A stretch of DNA of 55,214 nucleotides from RGIG1828 sp045541875 (GTDB lineage: Bacteria; Bacillota; Clostridia; UMGS1810): contig JAZQJX010000079.1 of assembly GCA_045541875.1 (NCBI GenBank), positions 1-55,214 of the forward strand. The letters are read 5' to 3'. The position numbers and the translations under genes were made by a program. The notes beneath the pieces are model-generated. The model was given only the letters and a program-made list of their open reading frames with translations. It was not told where the DNA came from and did not search any database. Below are positions 34,671 through 45,400 of this stretch, piece by piece (positions within the stretch are counted from its first letter, which is position 1; each line of letters begins with the position of its first letter).

Positions 34671-35534
34671 ATGAAAATATCGACAGAGATTGCTTCGGCA
34701 TCAAAAATAATTGGTGAAGAAAAAGCAGTGGAACTCATTGCAAAAGCCGGATTTGATGCATGGGACTTTTCAATGTTCAGTATGTGTCCATATGATTTTG
34801 CAAACAAAAGAGTTGTTTATTCACATCACCCTCTTGCAGGACGTGATTATGCGGATTTTTCAAAAAAACTAAGACACATCGGTGAAGAATGTGGAATAGT
34901 ATGTAACCAATCTCATGCTCCTTTTCCCTGCAATAATGAAATAACAAAATCATATCTTAAACGTGCCATAGAATGTACAGCCATTGCCGGCGGAGAGTAT
35001 TGCATAATTCATCCCAATAATTATGATTCTCCCACAGGAAATAAGGAACTTTTTATTGAACTTTTGCCTTTTGCAAAAGAATGTGGAGTAAAAATTGCAA
35101 CGGAAAATATGTGGAGTTGGAATAGTATAACCGACAGGGCAGGACATGCAGCGTGCTCATCTCCCGAAAATTTCAATGCTCATCTGGATGAAGTCTGCGA
35201 TGACTTCCTTGTAGCATGTCTTGACATTGGTCATGCTGAAATGATGGGAAAAGAAACGAATGCTCCGGAAATGATAAGAGCACTTGGGAAAAGGCTAAAA
35301 GCACTTCACATTCACGACAATGATAAGTGGCACGATTCCCATCAGATTCCGTTTTCTATGGACATTGATTTCAACCCTGTAGTAAAGGCACTGAAAGATA
35401 TAAATTATAGTGGCTATTTCACTTTGGAAGCAGATCAATATCTTAATGTATATGATTCAGATAATGTTTTTGAAGGTATCAAAGAATTATCCCAAAGTGC
35501 AAGAAAACTTGCGGATGTGTTTGAAAATATGTAA
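34671..35534 (+). CDS. Sugar phosphate isomerase/epimerase-like TIM barrel protein
   Basis: A 287-residue protein of the xylose isomerase-like/AP endonuclease 2 superfamily. Metal-binding residues of the fold are visible: ATENMWSW (Glu), CLDIGHAEMMG (Asp and His), LKALHIHDNDKWHDSHQIPF and FTLEADQY (Glu near the C-terminus). Members isomerise or epimerise free or phosphorylated sugars or inositols with a divalent metal. The substrate cannot be told. A single gene with its own promoter and terminator, next to the lyase cluster; it could handle products of that system, which is inference. Confidence 0.85.
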   Translation: MKISTEIASASKIIGEEKAVELIAKAGFDAWDFSMFSMCPYDFANKRVVYSHHPLAGRDYADFSKKLRHIGEECGIVCNQSHAPFPCNNEITKSYLKRAIECTAIAGGEYCIIHPNNYDSPTGNKELFIELLPFAKECGVKIATENMWSWNSITDRAGHAACSSPENFNAHLDEVCDDFLVACLDIGHAEMMGKETNAPEMIRALGKRLKALHIHDNDKWHDSHQIPFSMDIDFNPVVKALKDINYSGYFTLEADQYLNVYDSDNVFEGIKELSQSARKLADVFENM

Positions 35535-35590
35535 TAAATCATGTTCTTTGTCATTAGTTGGACTAAAAAATTGAATGACGATAATTTATT

Positions 35591-35624
35591 AAGGCGGTTG
35601 CAGTGTTTATGCAACCGCCTTTTC
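35591..35624 (+). terminator. Rho-independent terminator of the isomerase gene
   Basis: AAGGCGGTTGCA (35591-35602) pairs perfectly with 35610-35621 around a seven-base loop, ending in TTTT. Confidence 0.88.
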
Positions 35625-35798
35625 AATATGAATTTTTTTGAAGCCTGGGGGCTATTTATACGTAATAACGTGATTTATACCTATGGACTTCATAGGATGA
35701 AATACATATCATTTTGTCTCAATTTTTGTTCTTAAAATAATGCACAAAAAATTAAAACGCTATTGGTCATATTGTACAAAAATAGGAGGAATCACTTA
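35625..35798. other. AT-rich intergenic stretch without a recognisable gene
   Basis: Between the isomerase terminator and the first LacI-type site. It holds an AGGAGGA at about 35784 without a usable start codon, which may be chance or a decayed reading frame. A 64-codon frame at 35541-35735 crosses the terminator and is not credible. Confidence 0.6.
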
Positions 35799-35811
35799 TA
35801 AAACGTTTCAC
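35799..35811 (+). promoter_or_regulatory. Upstream copy of a LacI-type operator-like site
   Basis: TAAAACGTTTCAC around an AAACGTTT palindrome centre. It is 16 bases upstream of the -35 box at 35828. The identical 13-mer recurs at 35957. It is not a canonical catabolite responsive element: the TG/CA outer bases are shifted by one. Confidence 0.55.
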
Positions 35812-35827
35812 TTTTTAAACAATTTTC

Positions 35828-35856
35828 TTGACTAAATATATGTATTGTGATATTAT
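35828..35856 (+). promoter_or_regulatory. Sigma-A promoter of the lyase/SLH gene cluster
   Basis: TTGACT (35828-35833), a 17-base spacer, TATTAT (35851-35856). The leader is about 120 bases long and contains the downstream operator-like site. No other promoter of this quality was seen before the following genes. Confidence 0.75.
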
Positions 35857-35956
35857 TTTCTCGTCTAAAGAGCATTACAATGCGTAAAAAAGGATCAAAT
35901 TTAGCGCTGTTTTGTCACGATTTAGAGTAAATTAATTACAAAATTAACAAGATTTG

Positions 35957-35969
35957 TAAAACGTTTCAC
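35957..35969 (+). promoter_or_regulatory. Downstream copy of the LacI-type operator-like site
   Basis: TAAAACGTTTCAC again, in the context GTAAAACGTTTCAC, which is a near-perfect palindrome. It lies 158 bases from the first copy and runs directly into the AAGGAGG ribosome binding site of the first lyase gene, so a bound protein would act as a roadblock or form a loop with the first site. Confidence 0.6.
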
Positions 35970-35982
35970 AAGGAGGAACAAT

Positions 35983-38900
35983 ATGAAAAACAATCTGTTA
36001 AAATCATCAATATCACTGCTTTTGTCTGCACTAATGGCATTTTCGTCACTGCCTCTTTGGCAGATAAATGTCGATGCATCTGAATTTGTTGAACCCTCTT
36101 TGTACTATAATTTTGATGATATGGACATTGGCACTGAACTTTATGATGGGAAAGTGTCTGAGTATAAAGGCAACAAAATGCTAAAAATGGATCTTGATGC
36201 CCCTGGAAGACGTGCAGAGTTTTACACCATGGTTGTTGGAGATGCAGTTTTCTCTTTTGATTTTGCATCAGTTGGCGGTCCTGTGGAAGGACGAATGACA
36301 TTTGAAAGCGGAAATGAAGCAGGTCATGCTCTCGATTTCACTTTAGATGGAAACGTAATGAGTTATAACGGTGCAAAAATCACTCAGTATGGAGAAGAAA
36401 TAAAAAATATTGCCGTTGTCTTTAAGGCAAATCAGCAAAAATTTGATATCTATGTGAATGGGAAGGCCGTTCTTTTTGGATGCTTTACAAAAATAAGATT
36501 TGACAAGATTGTAAATGTTGAGCTTTATTTTCGTGCTCCCGGCGAAAAGGCGGAGGTATATCTTGATAATATTATGGCATACCCCACATACGAAAAAGTG
36601 GAAGGCGGTTTGCTGTATGACCCCGATGCACGTCCTCAGTGGGACAAAAATGTAATACTCACAGATAAAACCTGGTTTATAAATGAAAAAGCAGAATATG
36701 CATTTATGTCTGATAAAGTATCTGTGCACATGAGAAGCGGTGTTGTATGCGCCAACAATAAGAAAATAACTCTTAAAAATATGCCATATATAAAAGACAC
36801 AGAGTTTATGGTGCCCGGAGAATTTTTCGAATATGCCTACGGAATAAAGCCCGCGTCTGACGGCAATAAAGTCTCTTTAAATAATAGGATTATTCTTGAT
36901 ATGAATTCTCCTACGATGACTGTTGGAACAAAAAAATATGATATTGCATATTCTCCTGAAGAAAAGGATGGAGTGTTGTATCTTCCCCTCAAAGCAATAG
37001 TTGAGAAAGGCTTATCTAAAAATATTTATCACGATACAACAGCAATACACTATGGTATGGTAATCATTTCTGACATTCAGATAGAACCAAAAACAGGGGA
37101 TGAACTTCAGAATCTTAACGATTATTGCTTCTATGTGAGACCAACTAAAGAGCAGTGGCTTGCAGATTATAATGCATCTCCTCTCAAAGGTGTTCATCCG
37201 AGAGTTATGGCAACTCAGGATGATTTTGACCGAATAAAGGCAGAAATTCAAACCAACGAGAGAAAGAAAAAATGGTTTGATAATCTTATTTCATACTGTG
37301 ATGCCCGTCTTGAAGAGCCGCCTTTGAAGTATGAACTCAGAGACGGTATAAGACTTATGTATGTCAGTGATGATTTTATGAACTGGACAATAAGTTATGC
37401 TTTTGCCTATAAAATCACCGGTGATAGAAAATATTTTGATGCAGCGTGGAAGCAAATAGAATCTGTTGCTAATATGCCTGACTGGAATCCTATTCATCAC
37501 ATTGACGTTGGTATTATGGCTCTTGGCTTTGGAGTTGCTTATGATTGGTTCTATGATGTTTTGTCAGATGATCAGCGTGCTCTTATGGAAAGAGCAGTAA
37601 AAAATAATCTGTACTGGATAGTTAATGAAGCACATCAAAGTTTTTACACTGTATACGGCGATGCGGGAATGGAAGATAACCACAATGTATATTGTAATGC
37701 CGGTGTAATTGCATGTGTAATTGCATTTATGGATACATATCCCGAAATCGGAAGTCAGATTGGTGCACATACCATGAGACTTTTGGAGAGATATATGTGG
37801 CTCTTTGCTCCTCTTGGTGCATACTTTGAAGGACCGAGCTATGCTAGTATTTCAATATACTACACAACCCGTCTTTTTGCATCGATGGAACCCACAATGG
37901 GAACACTCTATGGTCTCGACAAAGCAGAAGCTTTCGACCTTTCGGCAGACTATGTTATGAATATGCAGTCCGATGCAGCATCATATGGATTTGGAGATGG
38001 TGATTCCGGGCTCAAAAGATGTTCCGGAATGTTTTGGATATATAATCACTATGGAATAAAAGGTAAGAAGGAAGCAGTTGCCGACCTTTCGGTTGATGCA
38101 ATTGGCATGAATGCAGTTGATGCTCTTCTTCACTATGACGTTAGCCCCGAAGAATCTCAAACATCAGGTGCCGGGCTCACCTCATACTATTCAGGTGAAG
38201 ATCTTGTCCTTGCAAGAAACAATTTCAATCCCGGACAAGTTTATGTAGGCCTTAAATGCGGAGGAACAATTCATCCTCACTCACATCTCGACTCGGGCAG
38301 CTTTATTTTTGATGCTATGGGAACAAGATGGGCACACGACCTTGGTGCTGACGACTACAACCTTGAATGGAACTGGGGTTTTTATGAAATATACAGGAGA
38401 AGAGCAGAATCTCACAATACGCTCATTATCAATCCTGATGCCGGTTATGGCTATGAACTTGATGGCAGAGCGAAGTTTATTTCCTATGAAGACAAGCCAA
38501 GGGGTGTTATTGCCAAAACGGATTTGACAGAACTCTACGGTGACAAGGTTACAAGCGCAAAAAGAGGATTTTTCTTTACTGATGACCGCAGAAGTCTTGT
38601 TGTCCGTGACGAAGTTTCCCTCACAGGCAAATCAGAGCTCTACTGGCTTATGACAGTAAATTCAAATGTGGAAATTTTGGATAATAACACAGTAATTCTT
38701 ACAAAAACCACCAACGAATCCCAAAAGGTCAGACTCGAATTTATTTCATCCACAGGTGATGGAGTCATAGAGGTTGGCCCCGCAGCTCCGTTCCCCACAT
38801 CACCACAGATTCCCGAACAGAATCAGAATAAGGGGTATCAGAGAATATCCTTTAAGGTGAATGGTAGCGGCAACATAAATATTACTGCTAAAATTACACC

Positions 38901-39654
38901 TGTTGGATTTGAAGGTTCAGACATAAAAGATTATGACAAAAATATGGATAGTTGGGTGATTGCAGAGGGAGAACTCAGAGAGGTTCCGATTCTCGATAGT
39001 CTTGAGATTAACGGTGATTTGTATAACACATATAGTGCAAATGTTACCGTAAGAGTACCCACAATAGACTCACCCATACCTGAAGTTATCGCCAAAACAG
39101 ATAAATACGTAATGGACATTCATTATGCAAAAGATTTGTTTGATAAAACTACAATTAAACTTACCGATCCAAATGATGAGAAGAATACGGTTACATACAC
39201 CGTATCCTTCATACCAACGATAACATCAGACTTTATTGAAAGAAAATTTGATGATTATACCGCTCTTACGATGAACAATGTAAAGGCATCTTCCGTACTT
39301 CAGGAGGAAAATCCTGCTGAACATGTTCTCGATGGAGATTTGTCTACAAGATGGGTATCGGAATACACTGCAAATCTTGTCTTTGATCTCGAATCAGAGC
39401 AGGAATTTGATACAGTTCTTCTTGCAATGTATCTTGCTACAACAAGAACCCACACCTTCAGTATTGACATTTCAAATGATGGAAAGACATTTACTTCTGT
39501 AGGAACATTCACAAACAGCGGAACAACAGATGATTACGAAGCCTTTGATATTGGTGCTCAGAAAGCACGCTTTGTCAGAATCAATTTCCGTGGTGCAAAT
39601 AATGGTGAATCATACAATTCAGTAACAGAATTTGTTGTTGCAAAGAAGAAGTAA
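35983..39654 (+). CDS. Secreted heparinase II/III-like polysaccharide lyase with discoidin domain (paralogue A)
   Basis: A 1223-residue exported protein. Signal peptide about 1-32, a concanavalin-like beta-sandwich (about 38-205), a copper-amine-oxidase-N-like stalk domain (about 235-365), the heparinase II/III alpha/alpha-toroid (about 400-735) and its beta-sandwich (about 755-990), a linker, and an F5/8 type C (CBM32-like) domain (about 1085-1223). Candidate active-site residues are Asn566-His567 in EDNHN and Tyr620 in EGPSY; His766, His768 and Asp770 in HSHLDSGSF match the metal-site region. Such enzymes cleave uronic-acid polysaccharides by beta-elimination; the substrate is unknown. First gene of the cluster. 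Confidence 0.85.
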   Translation: MKNNLLKSSISLLLSALMAFSSLPLWQINVDASEFVEPSLYYNFDDMDIGTELYDGKVSEYKGNKMLKMDLDAPGRRAEFYTMVVGDAVFSFDFASVGGPVEGRMTFESGNEAGHALDFTLDGNVMSYNGAKITQYGEEIKNIAVVFKANQQKFDIYVNGKAVLFGCFTKIRFDKIVNVELYFRAPGEKAEVYLDNIMAYPTYEKVEGGLLYDPDARPQWDKNVILTDKTWFINEKAEYAFMSDKVSVHMRSGVVCANNKKITLKNMPYIKDTEFMVPGEFFEYAYGIKPASDGNKVSLNNRIILDMNSPTMTVGTKKYDIAYSPEEKDGVLYLPLKAIVEKGLSKNIYHDTTAIHYGMVIISDIQIEPKTGDELQNLNDYCFYVRPTKEQWLADYNASPLKGVHPRVMATQDDFDRIKAEIQTNERKKKWFDNLISYCDARLEEPPLKYELRDGIRLMYVSDDFMNWTISYAFAYKITGDRKYFDAAWKQIESVANMPDWNPIHHIDVGIMALGFGVAYDWFYDVLSDDQRALMERAVKNNLYWIVNEAHQSFYTVYGDAGMEDNHNVYCNAGVIACVIAFMDTYPEIGSQIGAHTMRLLERYMWLFAPLGAYFEGPSYASISIYYTTRLFASMEPTMGTLYGLDKAEAFDLSADYVMNMQSDAASYGFGDGDSGLKRCSGMFWIYNHYGIKGKKEAVADLSVDAIGMNAVDALLHYDVSPEESQTSGAGLTSYYSGEDLVLARNNFNPGQVYVGLKCGGTIHPHSHLDSGSFIFDAMGTRWAHDLGADDYNLEWNWGFYEIYRRRAESHNTLIINPDAGYGYELDGRAKFISYEDKPRGVIAKTDLTELYGDKVTSAKRGFFFTDDRRSLVVRDEVSLTGKSELYWLMTVNSNVEILDNNTVILTKTTNESQKVRLEFISSTGDGVIEVGPAAPFPTSPQIPEQNQNKGYQRISFKVNGSGNINITAKITPVGFEGSDIKDYDKNMDSWVIAEGELREVPILDSLEINGDLYNTYSANVTVRVPTIDSPIPEVIAKTDKYVMDIHYAKDLFDKTTIKLTDPNDEKNTVTYTVSFIPTITSDFIERKFDDYTALTMNNVKASSVLQEENPAEHVLDGDLSTRWVSEYTANLVFDLESEQEFDTVLLAMYLATTRTHTFSIDISNDGKTFTSVGTFTNSGTTDDYEAFDIGAQKARFVRINFRGANNGESYNSVTEFVVAKKK

Positions 39655-39673
39655 TTAAAAATATGAATCTGAT

Positions 39674-39704
39674 GGACTCATCGGTTATTTTAAACGGTGA
39701 GTCC
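39674..39704 (+). promoter_or_regulatory. Intercistronic hairpin between lyase paralogues A and B
   Basis: GGACTCA (39674-39680) pairs with TGAGTCC (39698-39704), extended by three more pairs (39681-39683 with 39695-39697, one G-U). There is no T run, so it is not a simple terminator; it may stabilise mRNA ends or tune expression between the two genes. Confidence 0.5.
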
Positions 39705-39734
39705 GGAAAGATAAGAACTGAAAGGAGCAGGTTA

Positions 39735-42479
39735 ATGACACTAAAAATAAGCAAAGACCAAATTAGCAAACCTGTTGATATGAAACTTTCAAATGAAGTT
39801 TCAACAATAGAATACGATTCTCTGGTACTTGGCGATTTTGCTATAGAATTTGATGTTTCGGTTACAGACGGATTTATATCCGGCAACTTTGAAATCCAGG
39901 GAGGAAGCACTCCTGCAACTGTGCTTGAATTCACAAAAGATGGTGAAATACGCACAAGGGAAGGTCACATTCATGTTGCAGATTACGGATGTAGTCCCGT
40001 GAAAATCAGAGTTGAATATTTCGTTCAAAAAAGACTTTTTGATATATATGCAAACGGCGAACTTATTGCAAAAGATTATAGCGCAGATATATTCACCAAA
40101 CTTCATCATATTACGGTTATTTTTGATAAATGTATCACATTTACTTTTGATGTAAAAGCAGAAACAGATGGTGCAAAGATTCATATTGAAAATGTATCTG
40201 CAAAGCAAATAGGAAATGCCCCTGTATGGGAAAAGGAAATTGTTCCGGCAGATGAAGTCTGGTTCCTTAATGAAGATGAAGAAAAAGATTTTATGAAAGA
40301 TAAAGTTTCTGTTCATTTAAGAAGCAGTCAGACGATAATAAATGGTGAAAAATATAATCTTTTACATATGCCATACAGAAAAAATGAAAATATTTTTGCC
40401 CCTGCTGAATTTTACATATTAGCATTTGACATTTCTGCAGAAGAACTTTCAAAATTTGTTTTTGAGGAAAAAGACGGAGTTTTATATTTCCCCCTTTATG
40501 ATATTTGTGAAAAACTGATATCAAAAAAAGTATTTTATGACACCTCGTCTGTGCACTCCGGTCTTGTGATTATATCTGACGAAACGATAAAGATAGATGA
40601 CAAAGAAAAGTTGCAGAAATTAAATGATTATTGTTTTTTTGAAAGACCGACACCTGAAAAATGGCTTTCAGATTATAATAATTCACCCCTCAAAGGTGTA
40701 CATCCAAGAATTATTGCAACAGAAAAAGATTTCATCCGTCTTCGGGAAGAAGTTAAGACAAATGAATACAAAAAGAGATGGTTTAAAAATCTTTTGGAAA
40801 ACTGTGAAGAAATAATGAAAGAGCCAACCCTCAAATATGAAGTGCGTGACCGTGTTCGTCTTATGTATGTTGCAGATGATTTTATGGTGTGGATGACTTG
40901 TCTTGCATTTGCATATAAAATGACAGGAGACAGAAAATACTTTGATGCAGCTTGGAAACAGATTGAGGCTGTTTCAAATATGCCTGACTGGAATCCGGTG
41001 CATCATATTGATGTTGGTATCATGGCTCTCGGTTATGCTATAAGTTATGATTGGTTTTACGAACTTTTAACTGACAAACAGAGAGAACTTATGGAAAAAT
41101 GCGTACATAACAATCTTTTCTGGATTATAAATGAAGCCCATAAAAGACCGGATACACCATATGGTGATCCCGGCATGGATGATAACCATAACACATTTTG
41201 CAATGCAGGTGTAATTGCCTGTGTGGTTGCCTTTATGGACATACACCCAGAAGTCGGAAGCGTTATTGCATCCAATACAATAAAGGTCCTTGAACGTTAT
41301 TTAAGACTTTTTGCCCCTTATGGTGCATATTTTGAGGGCCCCGGTTATGCAGCTATCGGCATAAACTATTGTGTGCGTCTTTTTGCTTCTATTGAACCAT
41401 GTTTCGGAACACTTTACAGTATGGATAAAGCAGAAGCCTTTGACCGCTCTTCGGATTATATAACTAATACCGAGTCAGACGCTCTGTCCTTTAACTTTGC
41501 AGATAATGGACCTGAACCCAGAACATGTATGGCATCGTTATGGCTATATAATCACTATAATATCAAAGGAAAAAAGGAACACATTGCAGAGTTTTTCAAA
41601 GATTATGCAGGACTTGAATCTGTTTACTGTACAATTTTCTATAATGTTGAAAAAGAAGATATGACAGACGTTGATGAGGTTCTTGATGTGTATTATCCGG
41701 GAGAAGAGATTATAACTATGAGAAATCACTTTAATCCCGGTCAGGTTTTTGTCGGTATTAAAGCAGGAGATACACTCTATGTTCATTCCCACCTTGATTG
41801 CGGCAGTTTTGTTTTTGACGCTCTCGGCAGACGTTGGGCACACGATCTTGGTGCAGATGATTATAATCTTGAATATAACTGGGGATTCTATGAGATCTAC
41901 AGACGACGTCCTGAATCTCACAACACTCTTATAATAGACCCGGATGAAGATGAAGGCTTTGTTCTCGGTGCAAGAGCGGACATCTTGTCCTATGAGTCAA
42001 AACCTCACGGAATAATTGTCAAAGTTGATATGACAACACTCTACGGTGATAAAGTTACAGATGCGAAAAGAGCATTTTATTTCACAGACAAAAGACAGAG
42101 TCTTGTTGTGCGTGATGAAGTTGAACTCACGGGGGAATCTGAACTGTATTGGATGATGTTCATTGATTCTGATTATGAAGTCGTAGATTCTAACCAGGTG
42201 ATTTTAAAAGACCCGCAAGACATTTCAAAGAAAATTAAAGTTGAGTTTTCTGTATCCGGTGGAAACGGTGAAATTCACATTGATGCTCCGGTTCCTTTTC
42301 CGAAATCTCCTCAGATTCCCGAACAGGATGCAAACGAAGGATTCCATAAACTTTATTACAAACTATCATCATTGAATAAAAATGTATCTATTACAGCAAA
42401 AATCACACCTGTTGGAATAGGAAATGATGAAAGTGAAATTGGAGACTATTGCAAGTCAATCTGCGAGTGGACTTTGTAA
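39735..42479 (+). CDS. Heparinase II/III-like lyase without signal peptide (paralogue B)
   Basis: A 914-residue paralogue of the flanking lyases. From the N-terminus: a concanavalin-like module (about 15-165), a shortened stalk-like domain (about 190-290), the toroid (from about 325, SPLKGVHPR) and the beta-sandwich with HSHLDCGSFVFDALG and WAHDLGADDYNLEY. DDNHN and EGPGY keep the candidate catalytic Asn, His and Tyr. The C-terminal discoidin domain of A is absent. The start at 39735 has an AAAGGAGC site; the frame is open from 39663 but lacks one there. With either start no hydrophobic leader is present, so it should stay in the cytoplasm or leave by another route. Confidence 0.83.
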   Translation: MTLKISKDQISKPVDMKLSNEVSTIEYDSLVLGDFAIEFDVSVTDGFISGNFEIQGGSTPATVLEFTKDGEIRTREGHIHVADYGCSPVKIRVEYFVQKRLFDIYANGELIAKDYSADIFTKLHHITVIFDKCITFTFDVKAETDGAKIHIENVSAKQIGNAPVWEKEIVPADEVWFLNEDEEKDFMKDKVSVHLRSSQTIINGEKYNLLHMPYRKNENIFAPAEFYILAFDISAEELSKFVFEEKDGVLYFPLYDICEKLISKKVFYDTSSVHSGLVIISDETIKIDDKEKLQKLNDYCFFERPTPEKWLSDYNNSPLKGVHPRIIATEKDFIRLREEVKTNEYKKRWFKNLLENCEEIMKEPTLKYEVRDRVRLMYVADDFMVWMTCLAFAYKMTGDRKYFDAAWKQIEAVSNMPDWNPVHHIDVGIMALGYAISYDWFYELLTDKQRELMEKCVHNNLFWIINEAHKRPDTPYGDPGMDDNHNTFCNAGVIACVVAFMDIHPEVGSVIASNTIKVLERYLRLFAPYGAYFEGPGYAAIGINYCVRLFASIEPCFGTLYSMDKAEAFDRSSDYITNTESDALSFNFADNGPEPRTCMASLWLYNHYNIKGKKEHIAEFFKDYAGLESVYCTIFYNVEKEDMTDVDEVLDVYYPGEEIITMRNHFNPGQVFVGIKAGDTLYVHSHLDCGSFVFDALGRRWAHDLGADDYNLEYNWGFYEIYRRRPESHNTLIIDPDEDEGFVLGARADILSYESKPHGIIVKVDMTTLYGDKVTDAKRAFYFTDKRQSLVVRDEVELTGESELYWMMFIDSDYEVVDSNQVILKDPQDISKKIKVEFSVSGGNGEIHIDAPVPFPKSPQIPEQDANEGFHKLYYKLSSLNKNVSITAKITPVGIGNDESEIGDYCKSICEWTL

Positions 42480-42497
42480 AAAAATTAGGAGCATTAA

Positions 42498-45400
42498 ATG
42501 AAACGAATCAAAAAAAACGCTTTAAGACATCTTTCGGAATTTCTTTGTATTACAATTCTATCTTCGGCATTTTTATTTAATATAAGAGTAAATGCAGATA
42601 TTATACCGGCAAATTCCTGCGAACTTCCGGCAAACGATGTGACAGGAAGCATAATATATACTCAAAGTGATTTTGGAAAAGAAGAATTTGATTTTGTACA
42701 AGCAGGCAAGGTTGATGAATTTTTTTCGCCTACAGATGAACTTTGGTCCATTTTAAATACTGATGTTTCTCATGGAGCATCAATGCAAATCGGAAGAAAC
42801 GGATATTGGACGCTTTCAGATGCAAAGCAGAAAAACGGAAAAGATATTGTAGGCTCTGTGCACGAAGTTTCGTTTGACTTTAAGAACACAAATTATGGAC
42901 ATATATATTTCTACTTCTGTACAGTTGGCAATAACCGACTGAATAAAGGTGGACTTCGTATTTCTGACAATGCTCTTCAGTCTGTTCAGGATTATGGTTA
43001 CACGTCATATGGAAGCATAAGTTCAAATAAGTGGTATAATATTAAATTCACATATGATACTGAAACCGATATGGCATATGTTTCAGTCGATGGTGTTGTG
43101 GTTGACTCATATAAAGCAGGATTCGGCGGTGAATTTTGCAGTATTCTTTATCAGAGAAATGACGGAACACAAGCACTTGTTGACAATATAACATACACTG
43201 TGAAAAACAATAAGTTTAACTATGGTGTCATAAAACTAACCGGCACACCTGAAACAAAATATCAGTCAGATGTCAGATGGATGGCAAAAGAGGCTGAAAC
43301 CCTTTGTCTTATAATCTGTGCATATGAAGATGATTCATTACATAAAATGACATCTGTTTCATATGAATATTTTGATGTTGTAGCAGGAGAAAACACCTTT
43401 TCGTATACTCACACCGACAAGGATTCAAACTATGCCAAAGCATTTTTGTGGAGGGCAACCGATAAATATATTGTTCCTGTCATAAATAGTGTCGGACTTG
43501 ATAATTCTCTGATTATTGATTCAAAACTTCCTCTTGAACTTACATTTGATGATACAGATGATACTTCCTATGCAGGATGTGATATTGTTCAATATGAATC
43601 ATCGGATGCACTTTTAGTAAATGCATCAACTGTTGGAAGTATAATTTTTGACGCATTTGTTGTAGGTGACTATGTAATCTCTTTTGACATTGCATCAAAA
43701 GCTACATTTTCCGGAACACTTACAGTTCAGGGCGGTGGCTCACCGTCATATGTTCTTGAATTTGATGAATCAGGAAAGATTAATACCGCAAAGGGTGATT
43801 TTGTTTCCGGATATAACAGCGAATATACAACCATAACGCTTGTTTATGATGCTGACTCATATTTTTTTGATATATATGCCGATGAAACCTTGAAAATAGG
43901 GAAGTATTTTCCGGGTGGCGGTATGACAGATAAATGTGTAACCTTCACATTAAACTTTGATTCAACCTCAGATTCTCAGGTATATATTGATAATATTCTG
44001 GCATATCCGACCTATATGCAGACATCCAAGTGTTTTATTTATGACCCGTGGGCGTCGCCCGCTCCTGAAACCAAGGCAGTAATTCTTTCTGATGAAAACT
44101 GGTTTTCTGACGACACAAATGAGATAGAATTTATGAAAGATAAAGTATCTCTTCATAAAAGAAGCGGTGTTGTATGTGCTGATGGTAAAAAAACAATTCT
44201 TTCCCATATGCCATATGAAAAAAATGAGGAAATAATGGTTCCTGATGAATTTTTCAAAATTGCATACGGATTTGAAATAAGAAGAGAAAAAAATGCAATA
44301 TATGTAGGTGACAATATTCGTCTTACACTCGGTGCAAACACTATGAAAGTAGGAAATGTCAACTATGGACTTTCTACAACCCCCGAAGAAAAAGACGGTG
44401 TTCTGTATCTTCCTCTTATGTCTGTTATGCAAAAAGGATTATCTCAGAAAATTTATTCGGGATTTGATACAGTGAATTCCGGACTTATGATATTTTCTTT
44501 GAAGAAAGTCAATATGCCCACAGGAAAATCACTGCAGAAGTTAAATGACTATTGTTTCTATGTGAGACCAACAAAAGAACAATGGTTAAATGATTATAAT
44601 AACTCTCCTTTAAAAGGCGTTCATCCGAGAGTTATGGCAACAAGTGAGGATTTTGAACGCCTCAGGAACGAAATAGAAACTGATTCAACCAAGAAAAAAT
44701 GGTTTAATAAACTCATATCATACTGTAATCTTCAAAAAAATAAGGCCCCGCTTAAGTATGAATTAAGAGATGGTGTTCGCCTTATGTATGTAAGCGATGA
44801 TTTTATGCATTGGATAACAAGTTATGCATTTGCATACAGAATTACAGGTGACAAAACATATTTTAATACAGCATGGAAACACATTGAATCAGTGTCAGAG
44901 ATGCCGGACTGGAATCCGGTTCATCATATTGATGTTGGTATTATGGCTCTTGGTTATGCAATTGCATATGACTGGTTTTATGACATAATGACCGAGGAGC
45001 AGCGGCACATTATGGAAAAATGCATATATAACAATATGTATTGGATTGTTAATGAAGCACACAAGAGCCTTGATACACCTTATGGAGATCCCGGAATGGA
45101 TGATAATCATAATGTGTATTGTAATGCAGGTGTAATTGCATCAGTTATTGCGTTTATGGATGTGTATCCTGAAATAGGAAGTCATATAGCGGCGAACACA
45201 ATGAGACTTTTAGAACGCTTTATGTGTCTTTTTGCTCCATATGGCGCATACTTTGAGGGCCCAAGTTATGCAAGTATATCCATCAATTATGCAACAAGGC
45301 TTTTTGCTTCAATGGAGCCTTGTATGGGAACACTTTACGGGATGGATAAAGCAGAGGCTTTTGATATGTCAGGTCAGTATATAATGAATATGCAATCCGA

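Noticed and set aside
35541..35735. Small 64-codon gene after the isomerase
   Set aside because: The frame spans a strong terminator hairpin, has no ribosome binding site and shows no family pattern.
35799..35811. Catabolite responsive element (cre) for CcpA
   Set aside because: Around the central CG the outer TG and CA of the cre consensus are displaced by one base in both copies, so I call it a LacI-family type site without naming CcpA.
39663..39734. N-terminal extension of lyase B from the ATG at 39663
   Set aside because: There is no ribosome binding site there, it overlaps the hairpin, and the extension is neither a signal peptide nor similar to the paralogues.
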